Assembly (NCBI GenBank): GCA_009781815.1
Contig: WQVB01000002.1
Location: forward strand, 1-21,973
Direction: 5' to 3'
Source of the DNA: Defluviitaleaceae bacterium
GTDB lineage: Bacteria; Bacillota; Clostridia; Lachnospirales; WRAX01
DNA: 21,973 nt
In this document: piece after piece, positions 21,715-21,973 of the stretch
Numbering within the stretch: the stretch's first letter is position 1
How the letters are laid out: each line of letters begins with the position of its first letter
Made by a program: the position numbers and the translations under genes
The notes under the pieces: model-generated
Databases searched by the model: none
What the model was told of the DNA's origin: nothing
The model's input: the letters and a program-made list of their open reading frames with translations, nothing else

Positions 21715-21973
21715 GTCATCCCGTGCTCACGTCATTCCGATTTGTATCAAAAGACACAGCTTCCTCGTTGTCATTGCGGGCTTGACCCGCAATCCCCCAC
21801 CTTCATAACACTACTTCGATTATTGGTTGTCTCATAATCGAACCCTTCAGGGAGGGAGGGGATTGCGGGTCAAGCCCGCAATGACAATGTGAGTGTAAAT
21901 CGGAATGACGTGTCCCGTGCTTGACACGGGATCTAATTGGAGAAGGGCAGGCTTGGTTGGGTATACACTATCC
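21715..21973. repeat. family A copy 6, interrupted by a mobile element and cut by the window end
   Basis: GTCATCCCGTGCT (21715-21727) starts a family A arm, breaks off, and resumes at 21913 with TCCCGTGCTTGACACGGGAT and the family A core CTAATTGGAGAAGG. The TCCCGTGCT overlap is the 9-bp duplication flanking the insertion at 21728-21912. The right arm lies beyond the window. Confidence 0.88.
21728..21912. mobile_element. 185-bp MITE-like insertion with 16-bp TIRs and 9-bp target duplication
   Basis: The ends CACGTCATTCCGATTT (21728-21743) and AAATCGGAATGACGTG (21897-21912) are perfect inverted repeats. The direct repeat TCCCGTGCT flanks it on both sides (21719-21727 and 21913-21921). Inside lies another GTC/GAC palindrome with 28-bp arms of type ATTGCGGG-CTTGA-CCCGCAAT (21770-21797 and 21858-21885). 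It has no room for a transposase, so it must have been moved in trans. Confidence 0.88.

Overview
The window is about 22 kb of bacterial chromosome, most likely from a member of class Clostridia (Bacillota). The reasons are strong AGGAGG-type ribosome binding sites; rplI directly before dnaB; a minC-minD-minE-rodA-mgsA cluster; a clostridial-type PheS with a CxxC...CxxC insert; and a long (379-residue) ribose-phosphate pyrophosphokinase of the kind I associate with Lachnospiraceae-like genomes. The rank below class is inference. No CRISPR array, phage gene, transposase gene or rRNA was seen.

Layout. Positions 180-4339 (+ strand) hold rplI (ribosomal protein L9), dnaB (replicative helicase), a permuted papain/NlpC-P60-like amidase and a one-pass membrane protein with a C-terminal LysM domain, closed by a bidirectional terminator. 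Positions 4373-13743 (- strand) hold one long run, read right to left: tRNA-Arg(CCG), pheS, pheT, minC, minD, minE, a RodA/FtsW-type SEDS protein, a methylglyoxal-synthase-like protein, hslO (Hsp33) and a two-pass membrane protein. Positions 14236-21629 (+ strand) hold a half-size ABC exporter, a small lipoprotein, recJ, apt, prs and a DUF2785-like protein.

The genes are mostly housekeeping: translation (L9, PheS/PheT, tRNA-Arg), replication and repair (DnaB, RecJ), placement of the division site and wall synthesis (MinCDE, SEDS protein), and PRPP chemistry (Prs makes PRPP, Apt uses it). pheT and minC are only 6 nt apart.

The unusual part is between, and in one case inside, the genes. Nearly every gap longer than about 90 bp carries palindromic elements with one common plan: GTC, then an 8-bp stem beginning AT, a CTTGA loop, the stem's complement, and after a 20-45 nt core the same unit inverted. 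The stem sequence differs from element to element (ATTGCGGA, ATTGCGGG, ATCCCGTG, ATCCTGAG, ATCCTGAA, ATCCCCAA, ATCCCGCA) while stem pairing and loop are kept, which resembles paired REP/BIME elements. One family has a conserved core of about 45 nt and at least five complete copies. One element lies in frame inside pheT and adds about 25 residues, as Rickettsia palindromic elements do. At the right edge a 185-bp element with 16-bp perfect terminal inverted repeats interrupts another element and is flanked by a 9-bp direct repeat, which is direct evidence of transposition. A second family (GGAATGGAT stems) and a 161-bp long inverted repeat upstream of pheS are separate structures.
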